Shown here piece after piece: positions 52,508 through 61,847 of a stretch of DNA of 64,000 nucleotides (position 1 is its first letter; each line of letters begins with the position of its first letter). The stretch spans positions 2,418,001-2,482,000 of the forward strand of contig CAVSMC010000001.1 of assembly GCA_963728935.1 (NCBI GenBank). Reading direction: 5' to 3'. The position numbers and the translations under genes were made by a program. The notes below the pieces were generated by a model, which was given only the letters and a program-made list of their open reading frames with translations, ran no database searches and was not told the DNA's origin. The DNA comes from CAVSMC01 sp963728935. Its GTDB lineage: Bacteria > Pseudomonadota > Gammaproteobacteria > Burkholderiales > Casimicrobiaceae.

Positions 52508-53581
52508 ATGCTCGCCGCCATCGCCACGCCCGTTCTGAGAATTGCCGAGTCGCGACGCACGCGGCTCATAGCCAGCTCCGAGCTCGGGGCGTTGCTATTC
52601 GGTCAGTTGCACCCTGATCATCAGGGCTTCTTCGATGAGCATTACGGGCAGCACAGCCGAGTCGAGCTACGGGATCTCCCTCATTACGTCTTCTGGAGAG
52701 AGCACGAGTGCGAGCACCCGGACAGGGGGTTCTACTACGACTATCTCGCTCGCAGCTGGAAGTACTACTACGACGAGACGCGCAATACCCACGAGAATCG
52801 GCTGGCGAGGATCGCCTCGTTCGTCCAGCTGATGAAGGAAATCAAGTCGCAAGGCGTGTTGAAGGGCTTGTCCATCGTGACCGCGCCCGACGGCAGGAAG
52901 ATACTTCTCGACGGCAACCATCGAGCGAGCATCGCGTATGCGCTGGGACTGGATGCGCCCTATACCGAAGTGCCTCTGAGGCGGGAGCTCTTCGACATCG
53001 TCGCGAACGACGACGAGTTCTACGGCACCAAGAACAGGAACCGGCCCTACCAGAGCATCTTCTACAAGGAGCGCGAACTGCTCAAGGGCAGACGACGTGA
53101 CATCATCGAGCGATTTCGCAAGCTCGACGTCGCCGGCGACATCCGGGGCAAGAGCGTTCTCGACCTGGGCAGCAATATCGCCGTGAACGCGATGACCGCC
53201 TGGCATTTCGGAGCGCGCAGCGTCACGGCGATGGAGTATAGTCCGCGCATCGCCGCGGCCGCTCTCAGGTTGAGCACGGTGCTCGACGCGCGGATCGATC
53301 TGATCGTGCAGGACCTGGGCGCACCCGTTTCCATCGATCGCAAGTTCGACACGGTATTCTGCTTCTCTCTTTATGCCCACGTGCGCGACAAGTCGATGCT
53401 CGAGCAGAATATCGCCAATCTGACCGGCGGCACGTTGTATTTCGAAGGACACGAGAACACGTCGCAGGCCGACTATGGTCACATTTTCAGACACTTCCGC
53501 AATATCGAACCGTTGGGCTTCAATCGCGATGGCATACACAGCTCGAATTCGACGCGACCCTTCTTCCGTTGTACTCGATGA
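52508..53581 (+). CDS. two-domain protein: ParB/sulfiredoxin-like N-terminus plus SAM methyltransferase
   Basis: A 357-residue protein. Residues about 100-165 have a ParB-like pattern: LSIVTAPDGRKILLDGNHRA then SIAYALGLD (the LDGNHR motif). Residues about 215-345 are a class I methyltransferase: KSVLDLGSNIAVNAMTAWHF, VTAMEYSPRIAAAALRLSTV, VFCFSLYAHVRDKSML. This pairing is seen in methyltransferases of glycan and natural-product loci, where the first domain may bind or sense the substrate. I chose the ATG at 52508 over a GTG 21 bases earlier. The methyl acceptor is unknown. Confidence 0.72.
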   Translation: MLAAIATPVLRIAESRRTRLIASSELGALLFGQLHPDHQGFFDEHYGQHSRVELRDLPHYVFWREHECEHPDRGFYYDYLARSWKYYYDETRNTHENRLARIASFVQLMKEIKSQGVLKGLSIVTAPDGRKILLDGNHRASIAYALGLDAPYTEVPLRRELFDIVANDDEFYGTKNRNRPYQSIFYKERELLKGRRRDIIERFRKLDVAGDIRGKSVLDLGSNIAVNAMTAWHFGARSVTAMEYSPRIAAAALRLSTVLDARIDLIVQDLGAPVSIDRKFDTVFCFSLYAHVRDKSMLEQNIANLTGGTLYFEGHENTSQADYGHIFRHFRNIEPLGFNRDGIHSSNSTRPFFRCTR

Positions 53582-53655
53582 CATGAGCGAATCGGCTGCG
53601 AAGGCCTAAACTTGCTTTGGAAAGCATCACCGGGGCAGAACCAGGGGGAGCTACC

Positions 53656-54336
53656 ATGCCGATTCGCGCAAGACGTCTTTGGACCATCGTCTGTTTCAGC
53701 GGTCTCGCCGCCGCGGCGGGCAGCGCTTTCGCGCTCGAAGCGGACCGCGACTACTATACGGTCGCGGCGACCAAGGATGGCCGGCAAACGCTCAGGAACG
53801 TCGAGGAATTCCACTTGGGCCCGGCGGTGGAGCAAATGAAGACCGGGCATTACGAGAATACCCGCCGCCACCTCGAATTCGTTCTGCGATACTTTCCGAA
53901 CCACCCCCAGGCGCTGGTGATGATGTCGGAGCTCTGCGACGAAAAGTGGAAGAGTCCGAATTGCGCCGTCGACGAGCTGATGAACCGGGGCATCCAGCGC
54001 AATCCGAAGGTCGCACAGACGTGGGCGATCAACGGCATGCACCTGCAGCGCGTCAAACGCACGGACGCTGCGATCGAAAGCTACAAGACGTCGATCGCGA
54101 TCAATCCGTCATCGGCGAATGCGCATTACAACCTGGGGCTCGCGTACTTCGACAACAAGCAATACGACCTCGCCAATCAGGAGGCGCAATTCGCCGCTCT
54201 GCTCGGATTTCAGCTGCCCGGACTGCGCGACAAGTTGACGCGCGTCGGACAGTGGAAGCCGCTCGACGCCGAGGAGCTCAAACGGCAGATGGACTCGACC
54301 TACGGCAGCGGCGCGACCGCGCGCAACGTGCAATGA
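53656..54336 (+). CDS. secreted TPR-repeat protein
   Basis: A 226-residue protein with a signal peptide (MPIRARRLWTIVCFSGLAAA, cleavage near AFA-LE). Residues 50-190 carry about four TPR units, e.g. HYENTRRHLEFVLRYFPNHP and YNLGLAYFDNKQYDLANQEA. The AGGGGGAG ribosome site fixes the ATG. It converges on the O-antigen-ligase-like gene with six bases between stops. Such periplasmic TPR proteins occur beside XrtA-type ligase genes and probably assist polymer assembly. Confidence 0.8.
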   Translation: MPIRARRLWTIVCFSGLAAAAGSAFALEADRDYYTVAATKDGRQTLRNVEEFHLGPAVEQMKTGHYENTRRHLEFVLRYFPNHPQALVMMSELCDEKWKSPNCAVDELMNRGIQRNPKVAQTWAINGMHLQRVKRTDAAIESYKTSIAINPSSANAHYNLGLAYFDNKQYDLANQEAQFAALLGFQLPGLRDKLTRVGQWKPLDAEELKRQMDSTYGSGATARNVQ

Positions 54337-54342
54337 TGCGGG

Positions 54343-55680
54343 CTAGCTCCTCGTTTCGCGGACGAGCGCTGGACTGACGGCGGTCACCGACGGCGCCGCG
54401 GCGCCCGCTTTGACGGCCAATTCGCGATAGAGAATCACCGTCAGCGCGTAGTAGAGCCAGGGCAGGTCGAAATACGCCGAGCTCAGGAACGCCCCGCTGA
54501 CGAGATAGCCGGCAAGCCCGATCTGCAATCCCGTCGCGTATCGACCGACCCATTTGATGTCGTCGCGGTTTGCGGTCTCTCGTCGTATTCGCAACAGCTT
54601 GAGCTGAACGGCAACGATCAGGAACATGAACAGGAAGAACGCGACGAATCCATGATGTCCGAGAATCTGGAAATAGATGCTGTGCGCCGAAGTGCTCGTC
54701 GCGTTTCGGAAGCAGGACAGATACTTCGGGTCGCCGTACGAGAGGAAGCGCCCGTCCTGCGCCGCGTCGAACTCGAAGCCGGCGCCGGTGAGCGGGTAGG
54801 CGACCGCGACGTTCCAGTGCACGGTCCACGACATCAAGCGCTGGTTGGCCGAGCAATCCTCTTGGTAGTTCTCGAGCGTTTCGGCGCGCGTGAAAACGCG
54901 TTGCGGTAGCAGCGTCTGCGCGGCGAGGAAGACGGTCAGCAGCGCGGCGACCAGCACTACCCTCTGCTTGTTGCTGAGCTGCCAGAGCATGATGAACAAC
55001 GTCACGACGGCGAGACCGAGCCATCCGCCGCGGGAATATGCGAAGAACGAGGCGACTGCACTGAACGCCGCGGTGACGTAAAGCAGGTTGCGCACCCATT
55101 TGCGCTCCTCGTCTTGCGCCACCGCGATCATCAGCGGAATCACCATGTTCAAAGCGAGACTGATGAACGTATTGCCTTCGATGAAGCTGCCTTCGGGCCC
55201 GAGCACCTGCTCCTTGCCGCCGGTCAGGATCGACCACACGCCGCCCTTCAATCCGTAATATCCGAGGCTCAGGACGACGACCAACATCAGCGGCCGAATG
55301 CGCTCCTTGCCATAGATGAACATCGTCGCCACGAACGTCATCAGGATGATCTTCGAGACCTTCTCGAGCTGCAGCCATGCGTCCAAGGGCGCCCATGCGA
55401 AGAACGTCGTGAACAAGAAATACAGCAGCAGAACTCCCATCAAGACCAGTTCACGATCCCAGGGAATCGGCCGCCGGTCCTTCGCGAAAGGCATTCCCAG
55501 CAGCGTGGCGCCGCCGATCATCATCGCGAACGGCATGTTGTAGGCGAAATCCCACGTGAGACGATGCGGATTCATCAGCCCGAGCCAGTACCACGTCAGG
55601 ATGCCGATCCACGGTCGCGTGAAGCACACCGGGATCAGGCCGATCACCAGCGCCGTCAGGGCGTAGTCACGCAGGGGCAT
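54343..55680 (-). CDS. exosortase A-system O-antigen ligase/polymerase-like protein (TIGR03097-like)
   Basis: A 445-residue membrane protein with about 11-12 hydrophobic segments and a large periplasmic loop (about residues 265-335) containing ENYQEDCSANQRLMSWTVHW and STSAHSIYFQILGHHGFVAF, the Wzy/WaaL-like catalytic region. The N-terminus MPLRDYALTALVIGLIPVCF and GLMNPHRLTWDFAYNMPFAM are typical of the XrtA subgroup annotated as putative O-glycosylation ligase. It may link EPS to PEP-CTERM glycoprotein substrates or polymerise repeat units; this is inferred. Confidence 0.88.
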   Translation of the reverse strand: MPLRDYALTALVIGLIPVCFTRPWIGILTWYWLGLMNPHRLTWDFAYNMPFAMMIGGATLLGMPFAKDRRPIPWDRELVLMGVLLLYFLFTTFFAWAPLDAWLQLEKVSKIILMTFVATMFIYGKERIRPLMLVVVLSLGYYGLKGGVWSILTGGKEQVLGPEGSFIEGNTFISLALNMVIPLMIAVAQDEERKWVRNLLYVTAAFSAVASFFAYSRGGWLGLAVVTLFIMLWQLSNKQRVVLVAALLTVFLAAQTLLPQRVFTRAETLENYQEDCSANQRLMSWTVHWNVAVAYPLTGAGFEFDAAQDGRFLSYGDPKYLSCFRNATSTSAHSIYFQILGHHGFVAFFLFMFLIVAVQLKLLRIRRETANRDDIKWVGRYATGLQIGLAGYLVSGAFLSSAYFDLPWLYYALTVILYRELAVKAGAAAPSVTAVSPALVRETRS

Positions 55681-55703
55681 CAGCGGACGAAGGAGAAGGT
55701 GTC

Positions 55704-56459
55704 ATGCCAACGAGTGCATGGGCAGAGCGTTTAGCGGAAAAATACTTCGGCGACGCGGAGCACCCATATGCGACGTTCGAGAACGCGGTTCGGCGTCATC
55801 TGCGCGCCGGCGACACGCTGCTCGACGCCGGTTGCGGCCACGGCGCCCCCGTGCTGCGCAAGTTCATCGGTTCCGCCGCGAAGCTCATCGGCGTGGATCT
55901 GGTCGACTTCGACACGGGCGTGCCCGGATTGCAGCTGATCAATCGCGATCTGACCGACACCGGCCTCGACGACGCCTGCGTCGACGTGATCATGTCGCGC
56001 AGCGTCATGGAGCACATCACCGATCCTCCGGCGACGTATCGCGAGATGTCCAGGGTGCTGCGTCCGGGCGGTCACTTCGTGTTCCTCACGGGCAACATGT
56101 GGGACTACGCCGCGATTATCGCAAAGCTCGTGCCAAACCGGTATCACCCGTGGATTGTCGCACGCACGCAGGGTCGACAGGAACGAGATACGTTCCCTGT
56201 CGCGTACAAGACGAACACACGTCGTGCAGTCGACAAGTTCGCGCGCGACGCGCGCTTCGAGATCGTATCGTTCGAATATCTCGGTCAATATCCGGCGTAT
56301 TTCCTCTTCAACGGGCCGCTGTTTCTGATGGCGACCGGCTACGAGAAGGCGATCAGCAAAGTGTCTGCGCTCAATTTTCTGCAGGGATGGATTCTGGTCG
56401 TGCTGCGAAAGCGCGATGATGGCGGACAGCGCGCCGCGGCGAAAGGCGGGTCGCGCTGA
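55704..56459 (+). CDS. class I SAM-dependent methyltransferase
   Basis: A 251-residue methyltransferase. Motif I is LLDAGCGHGAPVLRKFIGSA (about 39-58), the acidic loop GVDLVDFDTG, and motif post-I SRSVMEHITDPPATYREMSR. The C-terminal part contains YLGQYPAYFLFNGPLFLMAT, a hydrophobic stretch common in methyltransferases of glycolipid loci. An AAGGAGAAGG site precedes the ATG. It is divergent from the ligase-like gene, with a 23-base gap, and convergent with the next methyltransferase. Confidence 0.8.
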   Translation: MPTSAWAERLAEKYFGDAEHPYATFENAVRRHLRAGDTLLDAGCGHGAPVLRKFIGSAAKLIGVDLVDFDTGVPGLQLINRDLTDTGLDDACVDVIMSRSVMEHITDPPATYREMSRVLRPGGHFVFLTGNMWDYAAIIAKLVPNRYHPWIVARTQGRQERDTFPVAYKTNTRRAVDKFARDARFEIVSFEYLGQYPAYFLFNGPLFLMATGYEKAISKVSALNFLQGWILVVLRKRDDGGQRAAAKGGSR

Positions 56460-56472
56460 GCGTGGCGGCGCT

Positions 56473-57276
56473 TTACGTGCGAGCCGGCTCGAATGGGCCG
56501 GCCGCCCGCACCACCGCACGCCGCGCATGCAAGATGAACGCGTGGCTCAACATGAGACCCAGCGGATAGACCGCTGCGAAGATCGCGCGCGCGGCATGCG
56601 AGTCGAGCATGCGCTGGACGTTCGGAAATCGCGCTGGAACGATCGGCAACCAGTGACGTTGCACCGACTCGAATCCGGCAGCGGCGAGGACCGATGCGAG
56701 ACGCGATGCATGCTCGTAACGCAGGTGCATGCCCTTGCCGCGCAGCCGCAGCCGCGTGCGCTCGATTTGCGATGCGATTGCGCCGCGGTTGAGCGCGTCG
56801 ATCCACAGATCGCCGCCGGGCCTCACCACTCGGGCGAGTTCGCCGGCCACGCGCGCCGAATCCGAAACCGCCTGCAGCAGGCCGAAGCACAGAATGCCGT
56901 CGAACGACGCGCTGCGAAACGGCAATCGAGTCGCATCGCCGGCGCACAAGAAGATCGACGGCGGCGTGCGCGCGCGCGCTTTGCGAAGCGTTGGCAGCGA
57001 GTAATCCACACCGAGCGGATCGACGCCCTGCTCGGCGAGCCATCGCGTGTACGTGGCCGCGCCACAGCCGACGTCGAGGTAACGCGCTCCCGCGAACGGC
57101 GGGCGCCAGAGGCTTCGGAAGCAGCGGAACCGCGTGTCCAGACCGCTGCCGGACCATCCGGCGATGCCGGCGTCGTCTTCGCGCAGTGTTGCGAACTCGA
57201 TGAAACGCTCGCGCCACTGCTCGTCGAAGCCGCTCGGCGCTCGATCGGCCGCACGTGCTTGACCGCGTCGTTTCAT
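56473..57276 (-). CDS. class I SAM-dependent methyltransferase
   Basis: A 267-residue methyltransferase. Motif I is ARYLDVGCGAATYTRWLAEQ (about 64-83), with VDPLGVDYSLPTLRKARART, then RLPFRSASFDGILCFGLLQA and VVRPGGDLWIDALNRGAIAS. The C-terminal 60 residues are partly hydrophobic (IFAAVYPLGLMLSHAFILHA), suggesting membrane contact. Its ATG overlaps the stop of the asparagine-synthase-like gene (ATGA). Its acceptor is unknown; a sugar or lipid-linked sugar is likely by context. Confidence 0.82.
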   Translation of the reverse strand: MKRRGQARAADRAPSGFDEQWRERFIEFATLREDDAGIAGWSGSGLDTRFRCFRSLWRPPFAGARYLDVGCGAATYTRWLAEQGVDPLGVDYSLPTLRKARARTPPSIFLCAGDATRLPFRSASFDGILCFGLLQAVSDSARVAGELARVVRPGGDLWIDALNRGAIASQIERTRLRLRGKGMHLRYEHASRLASVLAAAGFESVQRHWLPIVPARFPNVQRMLDSHAARAIFAAVYPLGLMLSHAFILHARRAVVRAAGPFEPART

Positions 57277-58943
57277 GTCGGCTGTCGCTCGCGGCTCGGC
57301 GACGAGCGAGAAGCGCCGCCGGATCGCGCATCGATCGCGGTCAGGTATTGCAACGCGAAAAAAGAGTGCCCGATTTCGCGGCCCGTGTAGCGCCGTCGAA
57401 ACTCGTCCCGGTCGACGAGCGCAAACCATGCCATGTCGGAACGTTCGTACTGGCGCCGGTAGCGGATGCGCCGCAGCGCGTACTGCAGGCGCTTCGCCAA
57501 CGGACGCAAACCGAGACGGCCGATCAGACGAACGCCCGCCGCGATGGGGGCGGCGCGGTCGGTGTTCGCTTCGGTGATCGGCAGTCTCTGGTGTCGCGAC
57601 GCGAATTCGAAATATAGCCGCCGGCCTACCCGCGCGCCCAACGGCGCGCGCGACCAGAAGTCCATCAGCTCGGAGTCGAACAGCGGGAGTCTCCACTCGA
57701 AGCCGAACGATTCGTAGACGCGGACGGAGTTCACGATGAACTTCGCCTGCCGCTCGGCGCAGTCCCACCGCTCGAACACATCGGCCGCTTGCTCCGGCGA
57801 GCCATCCTCGATCGTGCCGACGATCTCTTCGATCCTGCGCGTGAACTCGACGCGCAGCCGATCGGCGTCGCCGGGCGGCCAATGCCATAACGAATAATGC
57901 GCGTCGAAGATCGCGCGTATCAGCTCGTCGCGCCCGATGCTCGTGCGCGCGGAAAACCACCTGGGGATGTGACTGCCCGCGAGAAAATCTCCGCTGTGCC
58001 CCGGAACGAAAACGGCATCGCTGGGTAGCGCCGAGCGCGCGCGCAACTCGTAGACCGCCGGCCAATCCTGGATATGCGGCGTCGACGCGAGGTTGCCGGC
58101 GGCGCGGAAATACTCGCGGAACTCCGCGGTCGCTGCCCACTGCCGCCAGCGATCGGCCGAATACGGCACCATCGTCCAGCGGAAACCGAGAAAGCGCGCG
58201 AGCTCGCTCGAAAGGCGCGCTTCCCAATTGCCTTCGACGCCGTACGAGTAGCACAGCACGTCGCGATAGCCGAGATCGCGAAGCATCACCCCGATCAGCC
58301 GCGAATCGTATCCGCCGCTCAACGGCACGACGACAGGACGGCCGGCGACGTCGGCGAGCAGGCGACGAAAGACGCGCTCATGAACGCCGAGCAGACGGTC
58401 GATCAACACGTCATCGCTTTCGCTTCGCGCAGCGTGATGACGAAACACGTAGTACTGCAGCAACCGCGGCGGCGCGGCGTCGCGAGCGTTCTGGAACAGG
58501 CAGTGGCCCGCCGGTATTTGCTGCAGCCCGGCGATCAACGTGCGCGCGCCCGTCACGTAGCCCGTCAGCCTGAACTCGCTCGCCGAATGCGCATCGATCG
58601 ATGCGCGGGGCAACAGGGCGCTTCGCAACGGATCCGCCGAGTCCGAAACGACGAGCGAGTGATCGTCCGTTGCGAAGAAGAGCGGGACCGTGCGCAGGCG
58701 GTCGACCGCGGCGCAGACGTTGTCGCCATCGCAGCGTACGGCAGCAAAGCAGCCGTTGAGCGAGCCGGCCGTCGACGCCCAGCCGGCCGGATCGCGCAGC
58801 TGATCGAAAAGCGATGCGAGCTGCGAAGCGCGCAACAGCGTGCCGGATGCGTCGAACGCCTGGCCGCGAGCGTGCGTGCTGCCCGACGCGATCCAGGATC
58901 CCGATGTCAGCATCAGACGTGTGGTCACGGATTGGCTCGCCAT
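57273..58943 (-). CDS. asparagine synthase-like protein lacking the glutaminase nucleophile
   Basis: A 556-residue protein with the asparagine synthetase PP-loop VPLSGGYDSRLIGVMLRDLG and a C-terminal half including SFGFEWRLPLFDSELMDFWS. The N-terminus begins MASQSVTTR, not MCG, and the glutaminase domain is reduced: GCFAAVRCDGDNVCAAVDRL and PLFFATDDHSLVVSDSADPL remain, but the nucleophilic Cys2 is missing. It may use free ammonia or another nitrogen donor, or form an amide with a different amine, as in beta-lactam synthetase-like enzymes. An internal ATG 30 bases in is an alternative start. Confidence 0.8.
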   Translation of the reverse strand: MASQSVTTRLMLTSGSWIASGSTHARGQAFDASGTLLRASQLASLFDQLRDPAGWASTAGSLNGCFAAVRCDGDNVCAAVDRLRTVPLFFATDDHSLVVSDSADPLRSALLPRASIDAHSASEFRLTGYVTGARTLIAGLQQIPAGHCLFQNARDAAPPRLLQYYVFRHHAARSESDDVLIDRLLGVHERVFRRLLADVAGRPVVVPLSGGYDSRLIGVMLRDLGYRDVLCYSYGVEGNWEARLSSELARFLGFRWTMVPYSADRWRQWAATAEFREYFRAAGNLASTPHIQDWPAVYELRARSALPSDAVFVPGHSGDFLAGSHIPRWFSARTSIGRDELIRAIFDAHYSLWHWPPGDADRLRVEFTRRIEEIVGTIEDGSPEQAADVFERWDCAERQAKFIVNSVRVYESFGFEWRLPLFDSELMDFWSRAPLGARVGRRLYFEFASRHQRLPITEANTDRAAPIAAGVRLIGRLGLRPLAKRLQYALRRIRYRRQYERSDMAWFALVDRDEFRRRYTGREIGHSFFALQYLTAIDARSGGASRSSPSRERQPT

Positions 58944-58961
58944 TCGGACAGCGCCATCGCG

Positions 58962-60260
58962 TCAACGTCCGGACTCGCCGCTGCCGGCGGTGTTCACGTC
59001 GTCCTGCAACAGCAGCGCGTCGAGCAAGTACTTCGTCGCCCAGTTCGGATAGCCGCCGCGCATGTATTGGCCGAACAGTGGAAACGACCCCGCCAATGCT
59101 CCGTTGATCTCTGGCAGCGCGGAGTCGATCTGCTGCAATCCCTTGAGATAGTTGACCAGCCGGTCTGCCGCTTGTCGATAGACGACGACTGCGGTTTGCT
59201 GGAACAGACGGTAGCAAACGATCGCGATTTGCGCCGAGCCCGTCAGGCAGGACGACAACTGCGCCGGCGTCCAGTCGTTGTAGAAAAGACCCGGCAAATA
59301 GCCGTCGTCGTGCATTCTCGGCACGATTTGATCGACGGCGCGCCGCACGGCGGCCACGAAGTCCTCGCGCCCGGCGAGGATGCCCACTTCGAGCACGCCC
59401 TGCAGCGTGTAGCCGATCGTATGCGTGAGCGGTGCATCGGAGCGCACGAGGCAATTGTGCGCGAACCATCCGTTCGCCTGCTGCTGGCGAAGCGCGGCGT
59501 CGATGCAGCGAAGCGCGGCCTCGCGGTAGCGCGCTTCTGCCGAGAGATCACCGAATCGATGGATCGCCCACGCGCACAGGCACGTGTACGTCTTGATCTC
59601 GCCGGCGCTCACGAACGCGCCGTTGGTCCGGAAGTAGCCGTCGCTGTCGAGATCGGCAACGAGGAAATCGGCCGCGCGTCGGGCCGCGTCGAAGATCGCC
59701 GGATCGGGCTCGGTCGCATGGGCCGAGCACAGCCCGTCGAGCACCATGCCCGTGTTGAACGCGGCCGCCGTTTGCTGGTCCGGCGGACACACCGGCCCGC
59801 CCTGGACCGCTCCGGACGGCATTTGCACCTGCGCTTCCCATCGCGCCATTCTGAGCGCCGCCTCGCACGCTTCGTCGGAGCCGTATCGCCTGGAATAGGC
59901 GAGAAGCGACGTGATGATGTAACCGGTCGTCTCGGGGTACGACGGCCGCCACGGCGCGCCGTGCGAGTCGCAGGGAAAGAAGCCCAGCGATACGCCATCG
60001 TCGGGCGTCGCGCGCTGCGCGCGCAGCAGCCAGTCGACCGCGGCGCGCGCGCGCTGAACGGTTTCACCTTCGACGGGACGGACCAAGCCGAAAGCGAACC
60101 GCGCCTGATCGCGCAGCACGTGCCGCCGAAACTGCCGGTTCGGCGGCCGGAAGAGGCGCCGCAGCTCGGCGGCGAGCGCTGCGCAGCGCCAGTAGCCGTT
60201 CCTTACGCCACCCCTGAAGTAGCCGTCCCGGACGATTCGATAGAAGGTCGCTGGCCTCAC
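58962..60260 (-). CDS. (alpha/alpha)6-toroid-like protein of unknown function
   Basis: A 432-residue protein with no signal peptide, starting at GTG. It is Ala-rich and consists of repeated helix pairs: YPETTGYIITSLLAYSRRYG, FNTGMVLDGLCSAHATEPDP, IKTYTCLCAWAIHRFGDLSA, LTHTIGYTLQGVLEVGILAG, GSAQIAIVCYRLF, and a C-terminal YPNWATKYLLDALLL. This pattern fits the (alpha/alpha)6 barrel of glycosidases, C5-epimerases or prenyltransferase-type proteins, but I do not recognise a specific family. Its place between an amidotransferase-like gene and an acyl-module gene suggests glycan processing. Confidence 0.65.
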   Translation of the reverse strand: MRPATFYRIVRDGYFRGGVRNGYWRCAALAAELRRLFRPPNRQFRRHVLRDQARFAFGLVRPVEGETVQRARAAVDWLLRAQRATPDDGVSLGFFPCDSHGAPWRPSYPETTGYIITSLLAYSRRYGSDEACEAALRMARWEAQVQMPSGAVQGGPVCPPDQQTAAAFNTGMVLDGLCSAHATEPDPAIFDAARRAADFLVADLDSDGYFRTNGAFVSAGEIKTYTCLCAWAIHRFGDLSAEARYREAALRCIDAALRQQQANGWFAHNCLVRSDAPLTHTIGYTLQGVLEVGILAGREDFVAAVRRAVDQIVPRMHDDGYLPGLFYNDWTPAQLSSCLTGSAQIAIVCYRLFQQTAVVVYRQAADRLVNYLKGLQQIDSALPEINGALAGSFPLFGQYMRGGYPNWATKYLLDALLLQDDVNTAGSGESGR

Positions 60261-60271
60261 GCGCGCTCACA

Positions 60272-61519
60272 CTAAAGCATGACCTGCCCGCCGGTCACGA
60301 ACAGGTTGGCGCCGGTGAGAAAGGACGAATCGTCGGTGGCGAGGAAAGCGACGGCGTTCGCGACGTCGTGCGCCGTTGCAATCCGCTTGAGCGGGGTTCT
60401 CGCTGCTTCCATCTTGAACACGCGTTCGTGATGAAACAGCGTGAGGTCGGTGCGCGTCAGACCGGGTGACACCATGTTCACGCGGATGTTGTCCGTTGCC
60501 CATTCAGCGGCGAGCGCCTTCGACAGTCCTTCCAGCGCGTGCTTGGCGCACACGTAGTCGGCCATCAGCGCGGGCGGCGTGCCGGTGCTCACTTGTGACA
60601 GCAGGTTGACGATGGCGCCGGCGCCGGCGCGCTTCATCGCCGGATACGCGGCTTGGCAGACCTGCATGACCGCCTTGACCTCGTAGTCGAGCTGCGCGGC
60701 GAAATCGTTCCACGCAAGCTCGTTGAACGGGCGCAGGCCGATTTCTCCGATCGCCGCGTTCACGACGATCGTCGGTTCGCCGATGTCGGTTGCCAAAACG
60801 TCGAACATCTGGCTCACCGCCTGCGCGTCGCGCACGTCGGCCGCTATCGTTCGCGCGCAGCCGCCGGCGGCGACGATCTCGTCGACCACCGCCGCGGCGC
60901 GATCGGCGCTTCGATGGTAGTTGACGGCGACGGCGATGCCGCGGCGCGCGAGCGTTCTCGCGATTTGCGCGCCGATGCCGCGGGATGCTCCGGTCACCAG
61001 CGCCACCGGGCGCGATGGCGCCGATGCGTGCGACGTTGGTTGCGCCGACGCAACGTCGACGGGCGCCGCGGCGGCCGCCTCGCGCACTTTGACCCGCGCC
61101 GTCCCCGACACCGCGGTCTTGCCGTCGGCGCCGCGAATCTCGGTTGCAAGCACGAACGTTCGCGTCGCTTCGCTCTTCGCGGTGACCTTGGCGAGCGCGC
61201 GCACCGTCTCGCCGACGAGAACCGGTCGACGAAACGTCAGATCCTGTCCGAGATAGAGCGCGTGCGTGCCCGGTACGCGCATGCCGACGAGCTGCGAAAA
61301 CAACGACGCGAGCAACATGCCGTGCACGACGCAACCGCCGAACTCGGTTTCAGCGGCGTAGTCGGGATCGACATGAAGCGGACTGTAATCGCCGCTCACC
61401 GCAGCGAACGCGAGCGTGTCGTCGCGCGAGAATGCGCGCTCGACCTCGAACACCTGGTCGATCTCGATGTCGCGGAACGTCAGACGTGCCGCTGCGGGCG
61501 CTGGCGGGACGGCCGTCAC
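60272..61519 (-). CDS. MaoC-like hydratase fused to SDR reductase (FabG-like)
   Basis: A 415-residue fusion starting at GTG. Residues 10-145 form a MaoC hot-dog domain with VSGDYSPLHVDPDYAAETEF (D44, H49) and VVHGMLLASLFSQLVGM. After a Pro/Ala/Ser linker (about 150-170), residues 171-415 form a short-chain dehydrogenase: TGASRGIGAQIARTLARRGI (176-195), NLLSQVSTGTP and YVCAKHALEGLSKALAAEW with the Tyr-Lys pair. The two catalyse consecutive reversible steps between 3-oxoacyl and enoyl intermediates on CoA or carrier. The nearby carrier protein and FkbH suggest work on a carrier-bound acyl group. Confidence 0.85.
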   Translation of the reverse strand: MTAVPPAPAAARLTFRDIEIDQVFEVERAFSRDDTLAFAAVSGDYSPLHVDPDYAAETEFGGCVVHGMLLASLFSQLVGMRVPGTHALYLGQDLTFRRPVLVGETVRALAKVTAKSEATRTFVLATEIRGADGKTAVSGTARVKVREAAAAAPVDVASAQPTSHASAPSRPVALVTGASRGIGAQIARTLARRGIAVAVNYHRSADRAAAVVDEIVAAGGCARTIAADVRDAQAVSQMFDVLATDIGEPTIVVNAAIGEIGLRPFNELAWNDFAAQLDYEVKAVMQVCQAAYPAMKRAGAGAIVNLLSQVSTGTPPALMADYVCAKHALEGLSKALAAEWATDNIRVNMVSPGLTRTDLTLFHHERVFKMEAARTPLKRIATAHDVANAVAFLATDDSSFLTGANLFVTGGQVML

Positions 61520-61572
61520 GGCGCCGATCGGTACGGCGGTCGAGTCCCGCCGCGGTCAGTCGATCGCTGCAC

Positions 61573-61809
61573 TTAAGTCTTGCTCGCGACGGTCTGCACG
61601 AGGTCCGAGAACGAGGTCACCGCTTCGATCTCGGAAACATCGAACGAGATACCGAATTCGTCCTCGAGCGCGAGCACCAGGCTGATATGGTTCGCCGAAT
61701 CCCAGGCGTCGATCGTGTCCATCGAGGCGGTCTCGTCGATGCGCGCGGGGTCCAATTGGAACAGGTCAGCCATGATCGCCCACGTCCTGCCTTCTATATT
61801 GTCTACCAT
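61573..61809 (-). CDS. acyl carrier protein
   Basis: A 78-residue acidic carrier. The attachment serine is S38 in DAWDSANHISLVLALEDEFG, followed by ISFDVSEIEAVTSFSDLVQ, typical of PKS/FAS-like stand-alone carriers. The start is MVDNIEGRTWAIMADLF; a closer Met is also possible. It lies 38 bases downstream of the FkbH-like gene and 53 bases before the MaoC-SDR gene on the same strand. It differs from the carrier at 15648 in sequence, so the window has two separate carrier-dependent modules. Confidence 0.87.
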   Translation of the reverse strand: MVDNIEGRTWAIMADLFQLDPARIDETASMDTIDAWDSANHISLVLALEDEFGISFDVSEIEAVTSFSDLVQTVASKT

Positions 61810-61847
61810 TTTCGCGCGTCGAACGTGTCGAGGAACGTCGGACCGCC

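Noticed and set aside
53602..53617. GG...TTGC sequence before the TPR gene at 53656
   Set aside because: Spacing is one base short of the strict sigma-54 requirement.
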